A stretch of 64,000 nt of DNA from AC-32 sp963704005 (lineage in GTDB: Bacteria > Actinomycetota > Thermoleophilia > Gaiellales > Gaiellaceae), in assembly GCA_963704005.1 (NCBI GenBank), contig CAVPGJ010000002.1, positions 62,001 through 126,000 of the forward strand, given 5' to 3'. The notes under the pieces were generated by a model. That model searched no databases. It was given only the letters and a program-made list of their open reading frames with translations, and was not told the origin of the DNA. Positions 36,586 through 45,494 of the stretch are shown here, piece by piece (positions within the stretch are counted from its first letter, which is position 1; every line of letters begins with the position of its first letter). Position numbers and translations under genes: made by a program.

Positions 36586-37626
36586 TCAGCCGATCTGGCG
36601 GCCGAGCAGCTCGACGATCTTGCGCACCTCGCCGACGAACTCGGCGAACTCAGCGGTCGGGATCTGCTGCGCCGCGTCCGAGAGCGCCTCCTCCGGCCGC
36701 GGGTGCGTCTCGACGATGATCCCGTCCGCGCCGACCGCGGCCGCCGCGCGCGCCAGCGGCAGCACGAGATCGCGCCTCCCGGCCGCGTGCGAGGGGTCGA
36801 CAATCACCGGCAGGTGCGTCTCCTGCTTCAACACCGCCACGGCGCCGAGATCCAGCGTGAACCGCGTCGCCGTCTCGAAGGTCTTGATCCCGCGCTCGCA
36901 GAGGATGATCCGCTCGTTCCCCTCCTTCGCGACGTACTCGGCCGCCATCAGCAGCTCCTCGACCGAAGTCGACATCCCGCGCTTCAGCAGCACCGGCTTG
37001 TCGGCCCGCCCGACTTCGGCGAGCAGCAGGAAGTTCTGGGAATTCCGCGCCCCGATCTGGATCACGTCTGCGAACTCCAAGACCGGCTCGACGTGGCGCG
37101 GATCCATCAGCTCGGTCACGACCGGCAGCCCCGTCTCGTCCCCCGCCTCACGCAGGATCGCGAGCCCCTCGTCGCCGAGCCCCTGGAACGTGTACGGCGA
37201 GGTGCGCGGCTTGAACGCGCCGCCCCGCAGCATGGTCGCGCCCGCCGCCGCGACCGCCCGCGCCGTCTCCAGCGTCTGCTCCCGGTACTCGACCGAGCAC
37301 GGCCCCGCGATCAGCCCGAACCACGAGTCGCCGAGCCGATGTCCGTCCACGTCGATCACGGTCGGGTCGGGCGAGACCTCGCGAGCAACCAGCTTGTACG
37401 GCTTCAGGATCGGCAGCACCTGCTCGACCCCCGGGAAGCCCTCGAGCGGCAGCGTCGCCAGCAGCTCGCGCTCGCCGATCGCGCCGATCACCGTCGCCTC
37501 CCGCCCGCGCTGAACCCGCGCCTGGACGCCGGCCTCCTGTAGCCGCGCGAGCACGTGCTCGGTCTGATCGGCGCTCGCGCCCGCGCCCATCACGATCAGC
37601 AGCTCCGGTGATCCGTTGGCTGCCAC
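36586..37626 (-). CDS. aroF: 3-deoxy-7-phosphoheptulonate synthase (DAHP synthase)
   Basis: First step of the shikimate pathway. 346 residues from GTG. An N-terminal ferredoxin-like regulatory domain (LIVMGAGASADQTEHVLARL) is followed by the type I-beta barrel: IAGPCSVE, MLRGGAFKPRTSPYTFQGLG, IQIGARNSQNF, LLKRGMS, ILCERGI and VIVDPSHAAGRR. The FLR domain usually gives feedback control. A dispersed element copy lies between this start and the divergent trpS. The gene symbol is the common family label. Confidence 0.94.
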   Translation of the reverse strand: MAANGSPELLIVMGAGASADQTEHVLARLQEAGVQARVQRGREATVIGAIGERELLATLPLEGFPGVEQVLPILKPYKLVAREVSPDPTVIDVDGHRLGDSWFGLIAGPCSVEYREQTLETARAVAAAGATMLRGGAFKPRTSPYTFQGLGDEGLAILREAGDETGLPVVTELMDPRHVEPVLEFADVIQIGARNSQNFLLLAEVGRADKPVLLKRGMSTSVEELLMAAEYVAKEGNERIILCERGIKTFETATRFTLDLGAVAVLKQETHLPVIVDPSHAAGRRDLVLPLARAAAAVGADGIIVETHPRPEEALSDAAQQIPTAEFAEFVGEVRKIVELLGRQIG

Positions 37627-37632
37627 GAGCCT

Positions 37633-37709
37633 AAGGCGCCGACTCGGCGGCGCCGACCAGAGAGGCCGTGCCGGCTTGGCCGGCGCGGCCGTCCAACGCA
37701 CTGTCTTGG
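37633..37709. repeat. double-hairpin dispersed element, copy e
   Basis: Hairpin A around 37635-37654 (GGCGCCG...CGGCGCC), hairpin B GGCCGTGCCGGC-TTG-GCCGGCGCGGCC (about 37664-37690), and a tail GTCCAACGCACTGTCTTGG. The tail matches the inverse of the element at 54.9 kb (GTCCGACGCACTGTCTCGG), so these two form a sub-family distinct from copies a and b. Confidence 0.72.
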
Positions 37710-37774
37710 TTGAGTGAGTTCATGCCTTGCATCCCCAATTCGCCTTAAGCCTAGTTGCGATACTGAGACGAGAA

Positions 37775-38758
37775 ATGCGGATCTTCAGCGGTATCCAGCC
37801 AACCGGTGCCAAGCACCTGGGCAACTACATCGGCGCGATCCGGAACTACGTCGCGACCCAGGAGCGGGGCGAAGCCTTCTTCTGCATCGTCGACCTGCAC
37901 TCGATCACGACCGATTACGAGCCCGAGGAGCTGCGCGAGGCGACACTCTCACTCGCCGCGCTCCTCTTCGCCGCCGGCCTCGACCCTGACCGCTCGACCG
38001 TCTTCGTGCAGAGCCACGTGAGCGCCCACCCCGAGGCCGCGTGGCTGCTCGGCTCGGCCACGAGCTACGGCGAGCTTCGCCGGATGACGCAGTTCAAGGA
38101 GAAGGGCGAGCAACAGGAGTTCGTCTCGGCCGGGCTCTTCACCTACCCGGTCCTGCAGGCGGCCGACATCCTGCTCTACCAGACCGATCTCGTCCCGATC
38201 GGCGACGACCAGCGCCAGCACCTCGAGCTCTCGCGCAACGTCGCCGAGCGGTTCAACTCGCGCTTCGGCGAGACCTTTCGCCTGCCCGAGGCGCTGATCC
38301 CCGAGGTCGGCGGCCGGATCATGGACCTGCAGGAGCCGAGCAAGAAGATGTCGACGACGGGGGGCACACCGCAGGGGACCGTCGGCGTGCTCGATCCACC
38401 CGAGACGATCCGGAAGAAGTTCAAGACGGCGGTGACCGACTCCGGGACCGACGTGCGGCACGCGCCCGAGGAGAAGCCCGGGATCTCAAACCTGATGGAG
38501 ATCCTGGCGATCGTCGGCGGCCAGGAGCTCTCGGAGATCGAGGCGCGCTACAACGGCCAGGGCTACGGCGCGTTCAAGGACGAGGTGGCCGAGGCGGTGG
38601 TAGGGGCTCTCGACCCGATTCGCTTGCGTTACGAAGAGCTGCGGGCCGACGCGGCCGAGCTCGACCGACTCCTCGCTCTCGGCGCCGACAAGGCGCGCAA
38701 GGCCTCCTCCCCCACGCTCGAGCGGATGTACGAGCGCATGGGCTTCGTCAGGCTCTGA
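37775..38758 (+). CDS. trpS: tryptophanyl-tRNA synthetase
   Basis: Class I synthetase, 327 residues from ATG (MRIFSGIQPTG). The HIGH-type motif is PTGAKHLGNYIGA; the KMSKS-type motif is PSKKMSTTGG, with Thr-Thr in place of Ser-Lys order seen in some family members. GDDQRQHLELSRNVAERFN binds tryptophan and ATP. The frame is open 16 codons further upstream but the family starts here. Divergent from the DAHP synthase gene, so both aromatic functions share an intergenic region. Confidence 0.95.
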   Translation: MRIFSGIQPTGAKHLGNYIGAIRNYVATQERGEAFFCIVDLHSITTDYEPEELREATLSLAALLFAAGLDPDRSTVFVQSHVSAHPEAAWLLGSATSYGELRRMTQFKEKGEQQEFVSAGLFTYPVLQAADILLYQTDLVPIGDDQRQHLELSRNVAERFNSRFGETFRLPEALIPEVGGRIMDLQEPSKKMSTTGGTPQGTVGVLDPPETIRKKFKTAVTDSGTDVRHAPEEKPGISNLMEILAIVGGQELSEIEARYNGQGYGAFKDEVAEAVVGALDPIRLRYEELRADAAELDRLLALGADKARKASSPTLERMYERMGFVRL

Positions 38759-38881
38759 TTACCGGCTGATATCGGTCTGGCGACGATCCGGTTACGAAGC
38801 TCCACTAGCCGGTCGACACGAGGGACGAGGTTTGGTAGTCCTGCACCTGTCAGATCTGGACAATCAGAGAGGGGGAGAGTT

Positions 38882-41098
38882 ATGCGAAGAGGACGCCGCA
38901 ACGTCCTCGCAGCGCTTGCCGTCGCAGCCGTGACGGCCGTCGCAGTGCTCGCCGCGGTTCAGTCCGCGAGCGGCACGTCCGGAGACACCGCGCTCACGGC
39001 CGCGCCGGCCGGCTGCACGCTCGGAGGGACCGGAGCAGCGGCGAACATCCAGCACGTGGTCTACCTGCAGTTCGACAACACCCACTACAACCGCGACAAC
39101 GCCAGCGTCGCGTCGGACCTGGAGCAGATGCCGCACCTGCTCAACTTCCTCAAGGACAGCGGCACGCTCTTCACCAACGACCACACGATCCTGATCTCGC
39201 ATACCGCGGGCGGGATCCTCAGCTCGCTGACCGGCCTCTACCCGGACCGGCAGGGACAGACGGTCTCGAACAGCTACGACTACTTCCCGGCGAGCAAGAT
39301 CCCGACGTTCACGTCGTCCTTCAAGTACTGGACGAACCCGGTCGACCCGGTGAACGACACGCTCCCGAACATGATCACGGACGGGCAGAAGACCACGCCC
39401 GCACCGTGGGTCCCGTTCACGCGTGCCGGCTGTGACGTCGGCGGCGTCGGCACGGCGAACATCGAGCTCGAGAACGCCTCGACGGCGGCGACCGGCGACC
39501 TGACGCAGGTGTTCGGCCAGGGCTCGCCCGAGTGGAACGAGGGCGTGGCCGACCCGCAGCAGGCACTGACCGACTTCGTCGGCATCGCGATCCACTGCTC
39601 GCAGGCTGCTTCGAGCCACTGCGCGGGCAACTCGCACGCCAAGGCCGACTCGCTCCCCGACGAGCCCGGCGGCTACACCGGCTACCAGGCCCTCTACGGG
39701 ACGAAGTACGTCGACCCGGCGATCAACGGCGGCGGCGCCTGCGTGAACGACACGAACGGCCAGCCGATCACCGACCCGCGTGGGTTCTGCGGCTTCCCGG
39801 GCTTCGACGGGATGCTCGCGAAGAACACGCTCGGCTACGTCGCGCAGATGCAGGAGAACGGCGTCCCCGTCACCTACGGGTACATCTCCGACGTCCACGA
39901 CCTGCACGTGCCGGTGCTCGCCACCGACTCGTACTCGAGCTCGGCGACCGGCCCGGGCGAGCTGGCCCACGACCAGCAGCTCAAGGACTACGACAACGCC
40001 TTCGACGAGTTCTTCACGAACCTGAAGCAGCACGGGATCACGAGGCAGAACACGCTCTTCGCGATCACCGTGGACGAGGGCGACCACTTCGCAGGCGGCG
40101 TCGGCGCTCCGCAGCCCGGCGGCGACTGGTTGATCTACGACCACCGCACGTGCACGAACCTGAGTGCGTGCCCGACCAACCAGATCGGCGAGGTCAACGC
40201 CAACATCAAGAGCCTCGTCACCTCCGCCGACGCAGGCGCGACGACGGGTTACGACATCCACTTCGACGACGCTCCGACCTTCTACGTCAACGGCCAGCCG
40301 GCGCGGACCGACACCACCGTCCGCAGGCTGGAGCGGGACGTGGGCGGCCTGACGTCGCTCGACCCGTACGTCCGCAACGGCGCCGGCGTGGTGCAGAGCG
40401 TGCCGCTGACCGTCTCCATGGCGGACACGGTCGAGGAGAAGGCGCTGCACATGGTCAACACCGACCCGAGCCGGACGCCGACGTTCACCATGTTCGGCAA
40501 CGCGGACTTCTTCTTCCAGACGTCGAACCCGTGCACCGGGTTCGCGGTCTGCGTGAACCCGGGGTTCGCGTGGAACCACGGCGACGTCCAGCCTGAGATC
40601 GGCAACACCTGGCTGGGCCTCGTCGGCCCCGGCGTGGAGCCGCACGGCGTCGACTCGAGCACGTGGACCGACCACACCAACGTCCGGCCCACGATTCTCT
40701 CGCTCGCCGGCCTCAAGGACGACTACGCGGACGACGGGCGGGTGCTCACCGAGACGCTGCGCTCAGGCGCGGCGCCGCATGCGCTCAAGGGCTCGCACAT
40801 CCAGGCCCTGATGAACGCCTACGAGCAGGTCAATGCGTCGTTCGGGCAGTTCGCCGGCGACACGCTGACCGCCTCGACGAAGGCGCTCGAGACGACCGAC
40901 GACACGAAGTACAACTCGATCGAGGACTCGATCACGTCCTTGACGGGCCAGCGAGACGCCCTGGTCGCGCAGATCAGGTCGGCGCTGAACGCGGCGGCCT
41001 TCGACGGCACGCCGATCAGCGACTCGCAGGCGGACAGCTGGACGAGCCAAGCGCAGAGCCTGATCGACCAGGCTCACACGCTCGCTACGACGTCCTGA
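38882..41098 (+). CDS. secreted alkaline-phosphatase-superfamily protein
   Basis: 738 residues preceded by a purine-rich AGAGAGGGGGAGAG site. Signal peptide at residues 1-30. Superfamily features: first metal Asp in YLQFDNTHYN (about 65), likely Thr/Ser nucleophile region in HTILISHTAGGILSSLTGLYPDRQG, second metal set in TVDEGDHFAGG, AWNHGDVQPE and WTDHTNVRPTILSLAG. Eight or more Cys suggest disulphides outside the cell. The C-terminal ~100 residues are helical. Substrate (phosphomonoester, diester or sulfate) unknown. Confidence 0.8.
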   Translation: MRRGRRNVLAALAVAAVTAVAVLAAVQSASGTSGDTALTAAPAGCTLGGTGAAANIQHVVYLQFDNTHYNRDNASVASDLEQMPHLLNFLKDSGTLFTNDHTILISHTAGGILSSLTGLYPDRQGQTVSNSYDYFPASKIPTFTSSFKYWTNPVDPVNDTLPNMITDGQKTTPAPWVPFTRAGCDVGGVGTANIELENASTAATGDLTQVFGQGSPEWNEGVADPQQALTDFVGIAIHCSQAASSHCAGNSHAKADSLPDEPGGYTGYQALYGTKYVDPAINGGGACVNDTNGQPITDPRGFCGFPGFDGMLAKNTLGYVAQMQENGVPVTYGYISDVHDLHVPVLATDSYSSSATGPGELAHDQQLKDYDNAFDEFFTNLKQHGITRQNTLFAITVDEGDHFAGGVGAPQPGGDWLIYDHRTCTNLSACPTNQIGEVNANIKSLVTSADAGATTGYDIHFDDAPTFYVNGQPARTDTTVRRLERDVGGLTSLDPYVRNGAGVVQSVPLTVSMADTVEEKALHMVNTDPSRTPTFTMFGNADFFFQTSNPCTGFAVCVNPGFAWNHGDVQPEIGNTWLGLVGPGVEPHGVDSSTWTDHTNVRPTILSLAGLKDDYADDGRVLTETLRSGAAPHALKGSHIQALMNAYEQVNASFGQFAGDTLTASTKALETTDDTKYNSIEDSITSLTGQRDALVAQIRSALNAAAFDGTPISDSQADSWTSQAQSLIDQAHTLATTS

Positions 41099-41768
41099 GC
41101 TTCGCCGTTTCGGAGGGCTCGAGCCCGCGCCACGCGCCGGGCTCGAGCCCTTCGAGCGTCAGCCCTGCGTAGGCGCTGCGGTGCAGCCGCGTGACCGGGT
41201 GGCCGACCGCGGCCAGCATCCGCTTGACCTGGTGTTTTCGGCCCTCGTGCAGGGTCAGCTCGACCGTGCTCGGGCCGAGGCGGCGAGCCACAGCGGGAGC
41301 GGTCGGGCCGTCGTCCAGCTCGATCCCCTCGCGCAGGCGTTGGAGCGCCTCGTCGGAGGGCTCGCCCTCGACGTCGGCCTCGTAGACCTTCTCGACGCCG
41401 TAGCGCGGGTGGGCCAGCCGGTGCGCGAGCGGGCCGTCGTTGGTGAGCAGGAGCGCGCCGGTCGTGTCGGCGTCGAGCCGCCCGACCGGCACGACGCGGG
41501 CCGGGTGGTCGACGAGGTCGACGACGGTCCGGCGCCCCTGCGGGTCGCGCGCGGTGGTGACGACTCCAGCCGGCTTGTGCAGAAGGACGTACGCGAGCTC
41601 CTGGGGCCGGAGGCGCTCGCCGTCGAGCTCGACCACGTCGTTGGGCCCGACGAACGTGTTCAGCTCCCCAGGCTCGCCGTTGACCTTCACGCGGCCGGCC
41701 TTGATCAGTCCGTCGGCGCCGCGCCGCGAGGCGACGCCGGCCCGGGCGAGAAAAGCATTCAGCCGCAC
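41085..41768 (-). CDS. RluB/RsuA-family rRNA pseudouridine synthase
   Basis: 227 residues from GTG (MRLNAFLARAGVASRRGAD). N-terminal S4 RNA-binding domain, then the catalytic domain with GRLDADTTGALLLTNDG (catalytic Asp), EKVYEADVEG and LHEGRKHQVKRMLAAVGHPV. The likely target is 23S or 16S rRNA; RluB and RsuA cannot be told apart here. Convergent with the phosphatase gene, overlapping it by 14 bases. The scpB and scpA genes lie upstream on the same strand, a typical neighbourhood. Confidence 0.93.
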   Translation of the reverse strand: MRLNAFLARAGVASRRGADGLIKAGRVKVNGEPGELNTFVGPNDVVELDGERLRPQELAYVLLHKPAGVVTTARDPQGRRTVVDLVDHPARVVPVGRLDADTTGALLLTNDGPLAHRLAHPRYGVEKVYEADVEGEPSDEALQRLREGIELDDGPTAPAVARRLGPSTVELTLHEGRKHQVKRMLAAVGHPVTRLHRSAYAGLTLEGLEPGAWRGLEPSETAKLRTS

Positions 41769-41814
41769 GCCTGGATTATCGGGCGGCCGCGCGGCCCCGG
41801 AGTAAGCTCTGCAG

Positions 41815-42183
41815 ATGGCAAGGGACTGGTCCCGCGCGGCCCTCGACGATCTCGCCTTCCACACCCAAGTGCTCCCCGCTCCGGGCTCTGCCGCCGTCGG
41901 GCTTCCCCGTGTGGACGGCCGGGGATACCTGCGGCAGCTCGGCGTGGCCGGCCTGTGCCTGCTCGCAGGCGCGATGGCGGCGCTCCTCTACGGCTGGCCG
42001 GCGCTGATGCTCATCGAGCTCCTGGACCTCGGCCCGCGCCCGTCGATCTTCTGGTCGATCCTCGGCGGAGCGGCGCTCATCCTCGCCGTGGTCGCGTTCG
42101 CGATCACGACCCACGAGCGGCGCCACTGGGCGCGGAACTGGCAGAGCGTGAGCGACTGGGTCGATCCGCCTCCCTGGAAGTAG
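41815..42183 (+). CDS. small two-helix membrane protein
   Basis: 122 residues. Two membrane helices (about 41-62, VAGLCLLAGAMAALLYGWPAL, and 79-99, FWSILGGAALILAVVAFAI) with charged ends and Trp-rich tail (WARNWQSVSDWVDPPPW). Unknown family. Divergent from the pseudouridine synthase with only 46 bases between. Two GGGGTCAGACCCC palindromes follow its stop. Confidence 0.7.
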   Translation: MARDWSRAALDDLAFHTQVLPAPGSAAVGLPRVDGRGYLRQLGVAGLCLLAGAMAALLYGWPALMLIELLDLGPRPSIFWSILGGAALILAVVAFAITTHERRHWARNWQSVSDWVDPPPWK

Positions 42184-42199
42184 CCTCAAGGGCGGAACC

Positions 42200-42235
42200 G
42201 GGGTCAGACCCCTGGCGCCCCCGGGGTCAGACCCC
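42200..42235. repeat. pair of GGGGTCAGACCCC palindromes
   Basis: Copies at 42200-42212 and 42223-42235, start to start 23 bases, in the convergent gap between the membrane-protein gene and scpB. Same palindrome and spacing as the array at 4531-4590. Confidence 0.85.
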
Positions 42236-42263
42236 GTATTGGCCAAAAGGAACAGGTGGCGCG

Positions 42264-42872
42264 TTAGGCGCCGCGGCGCTCGGCGACGGCTTCCAGGCGC
42301 TCGCGGATCTCGGCCGCGTCATCGCCGACGTCGTCCAGCCGCGGCAGCTGTGAGAGCGACTCGAGCCCGAAGACCCGCTCGAACAGCGGCGTCGTCCGGT
42401 AGCGAACCGCGCCGCCGACCCCCTCCTCGCGCCCGGACTCGGCGATCAGCCCGCGCTCGACGAGCCCGGCGACGACCGAATCGGCCGCGACGCCGCGGAT
42501 CCGCGCGATCTCGGGGCGCGACACCGGCCCGAGGTAGGCGACGATCGCCAGGGTCTCGAGGGCCGGAGCCGAGAGCCCGCGCTCGACCGGCCGCTCGAAC
42601 AGCCGCCCGCACGCTTCGGCCGCCTCGCGCGAGGCGCGGAACGCCCAGCCGCCGGCGACGTGCTCGAGCACGATCCCACTGCGCTCCTCGGCAAAGCGCT
42701 CGCCCAGCAGCGACAACGCCGTCTCCACGCGCGCCGGGTCGTCGTCGGCAGCCGCAGCCAGCTCGTCCACCGACAACGGCTGCGAGGCCACCACCAGCAG
42801 TGCCTCGACGGTCCGCGCGAGCCGGTCGACCGGCCCGGCCGTGATCAGGCGGAACGGGCGATCCCGGTCCAC
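42264..42872 (-). CDS. scpB: segregation and condensation protein B
   Basis: Part of the SMC-ScpA-ScpB condensin. 202 residues with two winged-helix units: LARTVEALLVVASQPLSVDELAAAA and LSAPALETLAIVAYLGPVSRPEIARIRGV, followed by GLVERGLIAESGREEGVGGAVRYRTT. It overlaps scpA by 28 bases. The typical gene order scpA-scpB is kept. Confidence 0.95.
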   Translation of the reverse strand: MDRDRPFRLITAGPVDRLARTVEALLVVASQPLSVDELAAAADDDPARVETALSLLGERFAEERSGIVLEHVAGGWAFRASREAAEACGRLFERPVERGLSAPALETLAIVAYLGPVSRPEIARIRGVAADSVVAGLVERGLIAESGREEGVGGAVRYRTTPLFERVFGLESLSQLPRLDDVGDDAAEIRERLEAVAERRGA

Positions 42873-43603
42873 TCGGCCCTCCTCTCCTCGGCGACCCGCC
42901 GCACGCGGATCGGCGCAAACGACGACGCCTGCTCCAGCGAGACCTCCCCGGCGCGCCGCAGCTCCAGCAGCGCCAGGAACGCGACGGCCTGGTCGATCCT
43001 CGGCATGCCCTCAACTTCCGCGTCGAGGTCGAAGACCCTTCGCCGCCGCAGCACGGCGCGGAACCGCTCCAGGAACTGCGACACGGGCGGGAAGCGCAGC
43101 TGGAGATGCGCGAGCGAGACCGCGGGCGGCTCGGCCGCCAGGACCCGCAGCGCCGCCGCGAGCCCCTCCGGCTCCTGCTGGGCCAGGCGCCGCTCGACCC
43201 GGGGCGCCAGCGGCGCAGGCCCGAGGCGGAAGAAGCGCGAGCTCTCGCCCTCCAGCCGCTCGGCGAGCCAGGCGGCGCCCTCCTTCGCGCGCCGGTACCC
43301 GGCCAGCCGGCGCGCCAGCTCCTCGGCGGCCTCCTCCGGCTCGAGCTCCGAGAGCTCGGCTTCCTCGTCCGGGAACAAGAGGCGCGCCTTCAGCTCGAGC
43401 AGCGCGGCGACCAGCACCAGGAACTCCCCGCACGCCTCGAGGTCCAGCTCGCCGCGCTCGGCGAGCCGCTCGCAGAACGCGACCACGATCCCCGCGACGT
43501 CGACCTCGGCCGGCTCCAGCTCCTCCTTGAGGACGAGCGTCAGCAGCAGGTCGAACGGGCCCTCGAACGCGTCGAGGTCGAGCTCGAGCTCGCGGACTTG
43601 CAC
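42845..43603 (-). CDS. scpA: segregation and condensation protein A
   Basis: Kleisin subunit of condensin, 252 residues from GTG (MQVRELELDLDAFEGPFDLLLTLV). The N-terminal DAFEGPFDLLL helix binds the SMC neck; a Glu/Leu-rich middle and the C-terminal winged helix (IDQAVAFLALLELRRAGEVSLEQASSF) bind SMC head and ScpB. The open frame runs 23 codons further upstream into lgt; the GTG at the family start was used. Confidence 0.94.
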   Translation of the reverse strand: MQVRELELDLDAFEGPFDLLLTLVLKEELEPAEVDVAGIVVAFCERLAERGELDLEACGEFLVLVAALLELKARLLFPDEEAELSELEPEEAAEELARRLAGYRRAKEGAAWLAERLEGESSRFFRLGPAPLAPRVERRLAQQEPEGLAAALRVLAAEPPAVSLAHLQLRFPPVSQFLERFRAVLRRRRVFDLDAEVEGMPRIDQAVAFLALLELRRAGEVSLEQASSFAPIRVRRVAEERRAEWTGIARSA

Positions 43604-43619
43604 GCGCCGCAACCTAGCG

Positions 43620-44495
43620 TCAGGGCCGGACGCGGCTCTTGGGGATCGCCATTGCGGGGCCCTCGGGCACACGCCGGCGCTTCGGCTGCCGCGGCTGGGA
43701 CTCGCCGCCGTGGAAGAACTGCCACCAGACGAAGAAGCCGGTCGAGGCGCAGAAGACGAGGACCGAGACCCACGCGTTCAGGCGCAGGCCGGCGAAGTGG
43801 TGTGCCGGGTCGACGCGCAGCAGCTCCTCGAAGAAGCGCCCGAAGGTGTAGATCGAGACGTAGAGCGCGAACAGGGCCGGCGGCTTGAAGCGGTAGCGCC
43901 GGTCGAGCAGGAGCAACACGCCCACGCCGATCAGGTCGTAGATGAACTCGTAGAGGAAGGTCGGATGGAAGGTTGAGTACTGCGAGTACTTCGCGACACG
44001 GTGGTTGAAGTCGATCTTCAGGCCCCAGAAGAGGTGCGTCGGCTTGCCGTAGAGCTCCTGGTTGAACCAGTTGCCCCAGCGCCCGATCCCCTGCGCGAGC
44101 AGCAGGCCCGGCGCGACGGCGTCCATGAAGTCGCGGATGCGCGCGCCCGAGAGGCGGACGACGACCGCCCCGGCCAGCGAGCCGAGCAGGATCCCGCCCC
44201 AGACGCCGAGACCGCCCTGCCACACCGCGAAGATCCCCTTCCACTTCGGGCTCGAGACCTCGTTCCAGCTGGTGATGTCGTGGTAGGCGCGCGCGCCGAT
44301 GATCCCGAAGGCGACGCCCCACACGGCCACGCGCAGGACGAGGTCCCACTCGCCGCCGCGCCGGACCCAGCGCACGCCGGTCAGCCAGATCGCCGCCGCG
44401 ATCGCGAGCAGCAGCATCAGCCCGTACATGTGGATCGTGATCGGGCCGAGGTCGATCGTGCCGCTGTGCGGCGAGGGGATGTACGCCAGGCTCAC
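43620..44495 (-). CDS. lgt: prolipoprotein diacylglyceryl transferase
   Basis: First enzyme of lipoprotein maturation; membrane protein with about seven helices, 291 residues. Signature GRWGNWFNQELYG, conserved HPTFLYE and an N-terminal HMYGLMLLLAI. Its predicted substrates include the DUF3352 lipoprotein in this window. A 42-residue basic tail (QPRQPKRRRVPEGPAMAIPK) extends past the last helix. Confidence 0.95.
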   Translation of the reverse strand: MSLAYIPSPHSGTIDLGPITIHMYGLMLLLAIAAAIWLTGVRWVRRGGEWDLVLRVAVWGVAFGIIGARAYHDITSWNEVSSPKWKGIFAVWQGGLGVWGGILLGSLAGAVVVRLSGARIRDFMDAVAPGLLLAQGIGRWGNWFNQELYGKPTHLFWGLKIDFNHRVAKYSQYSTFHPTFLYEFIYDLIGVGVLLLLDRRYRFKPPALFALYVSIYTFGRFFEELLRVDPAHHFAGLRLNAWVSVLVFCASTGFFVWWQFFHGGESQPRQPKRRRVPEGPAMAIPKSRVRP

Positions 44496-44538
44496 GGGCG
44501 GACATTCTGCCCGCCGCGCCGAAAGCCTGCGCTAGGCC

Positions 44539-44742
44539 CTAGATCAGGATCTCGATCGCCGTCTCGTACGGACAGCCCTGCTGGATCAGCGCGATCGCCC
44601 GGTGAAGGTCGATGTCGTGCCGGGCCGCGAGCGCGACGGCATCGCTCGGCTCGTATCCGGCGCGGATCAACTCCTCCGCGCGCCAGTGCTCAACGCGGTC
44701 CAGTTCGGTCTCGTCAACGACGTGTAGCTCCGCAGCAGTCAT
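44539..44742 (-). CDS. 67-residue hypothetical protein, paralogue of 33051-33254
   Basis: MTAAELHVVDETELDRVEHWRAEELIRAGYEP... shares with 33051-33254 the same length, the opening MTAA, W-R-x-E, AGY, DA, LA-R-x-DIDLH-A and GCP-x-E-x-AI-x-IL. The ATG used is the internal one at which the two paralogues align; an upstream frame of 20 codons is not shared. Function unknown. Confidence 0.75.
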   Translation of the reverse strand: MTAAELHVVDETELDRVEHWRAEELIRAGYEPSDAVALAARHDIDLHRAIALIQQGCPYETAIEILI

Positions 44743-44798
44743 CGTATGACTGGTATTCGGGCGAAGAACCCTTCCGGATCTCCCCCCGGCGGGGGATA

Positions 44799-45494
44799 TC
44801 AATCAATCCGTTGCGCCAGCACTACTGCCTGCGCCTTTGTCAACTTCCCCTCGAGCCTGAGCGTCAGCGCGCCGTGTAACCAGAGGAGGACGTTTCCTCG
44901 GATCAGGATCGTGCGCTCGCGAAACTGGCCGGAGGGATCGACGTAGGTGAGCGTATGCGGCGCTCCCTCGATCCAGAGACCCAGCTCCCCGCGCACCCGA
45001 AGCGGCTCGACGAAGGTCGAGCTTCCCACAAGCTTCTTGAGGTAGGCCTCGTCCGTGGCGCGGAACTCCGACAGCAGCACCGCCTGTCCGCGCGCATGCA
45101 GGAGCACCGTTGCGACCGCCCCGTCGAGCACGTAGGCGCGGGCGGCCGGCCTCCTGTCGTTCACCGGCAGCGCCAGCCGGAACCCGACCGCGTGCTGCGC
45201 GCCCGCGAGCGAGATCGGCCTGCCGAGCCCGGACCGCTCGATCGCCGGCGGCAGGATGTTCACACGCTCAACCGTGGCGCCGCCGATGTGGAACCAGTGC
45301 AGGATCGACGTCCGCGCCTGCGGCACCGCGAACGCCGCCGCGATCGCGACCGCGACGAGGGCGATTGCGAGCACGACGGCTCGCCGCCACGGGAACGCCC
45401 GGCCCTCGATCCGCGACACCACGGCCGGGGCCAGGTCCGGCTCTTCCGGCAGGTCGATCTCCAGGGCGAGCAGCCGGCGCTCGAGCTCCGTCAC
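44799..45494 (-). CDS. membrane protein, probable anti-sigma partner
   Basis: 231 residues from GTG overlapping the sigma-factor stop. A short cytoplasmic N-terminus (TELERRLLALEIDLPEEPD), one membrane helix (about 42-62, AVVLAIALVAVAIAAAFAVP), then about 170 residues outside the cell with beta-rich segments. Position and topology fit an anti-sigma or sigma-regulating factor, but the HxxxCxxC zinc motif of classic anti-sigma factors is absent, so the role is inferred. Confidence 0.7.
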   Translation of the reverse strand: MTELERRLLALEIDLPEEPDLAPAVVSRIEGRAFPWRRAVVLAIALVAVAIAAAFAVPQARTSILHWFHIGGATVERVNILPPAIERSGLGRPISLAGAQHAVGFRLALPVNDRRPAARAYVLDGAVATVLLHARGQAVLLSEFRATDEAYLKKLVGSSTFVEPLRVRGELGLWIEGAPHTLTYVDPSGQFRERTILIRGNVLLWLHGALTLRLEGKLTKAQAVVLAQRID

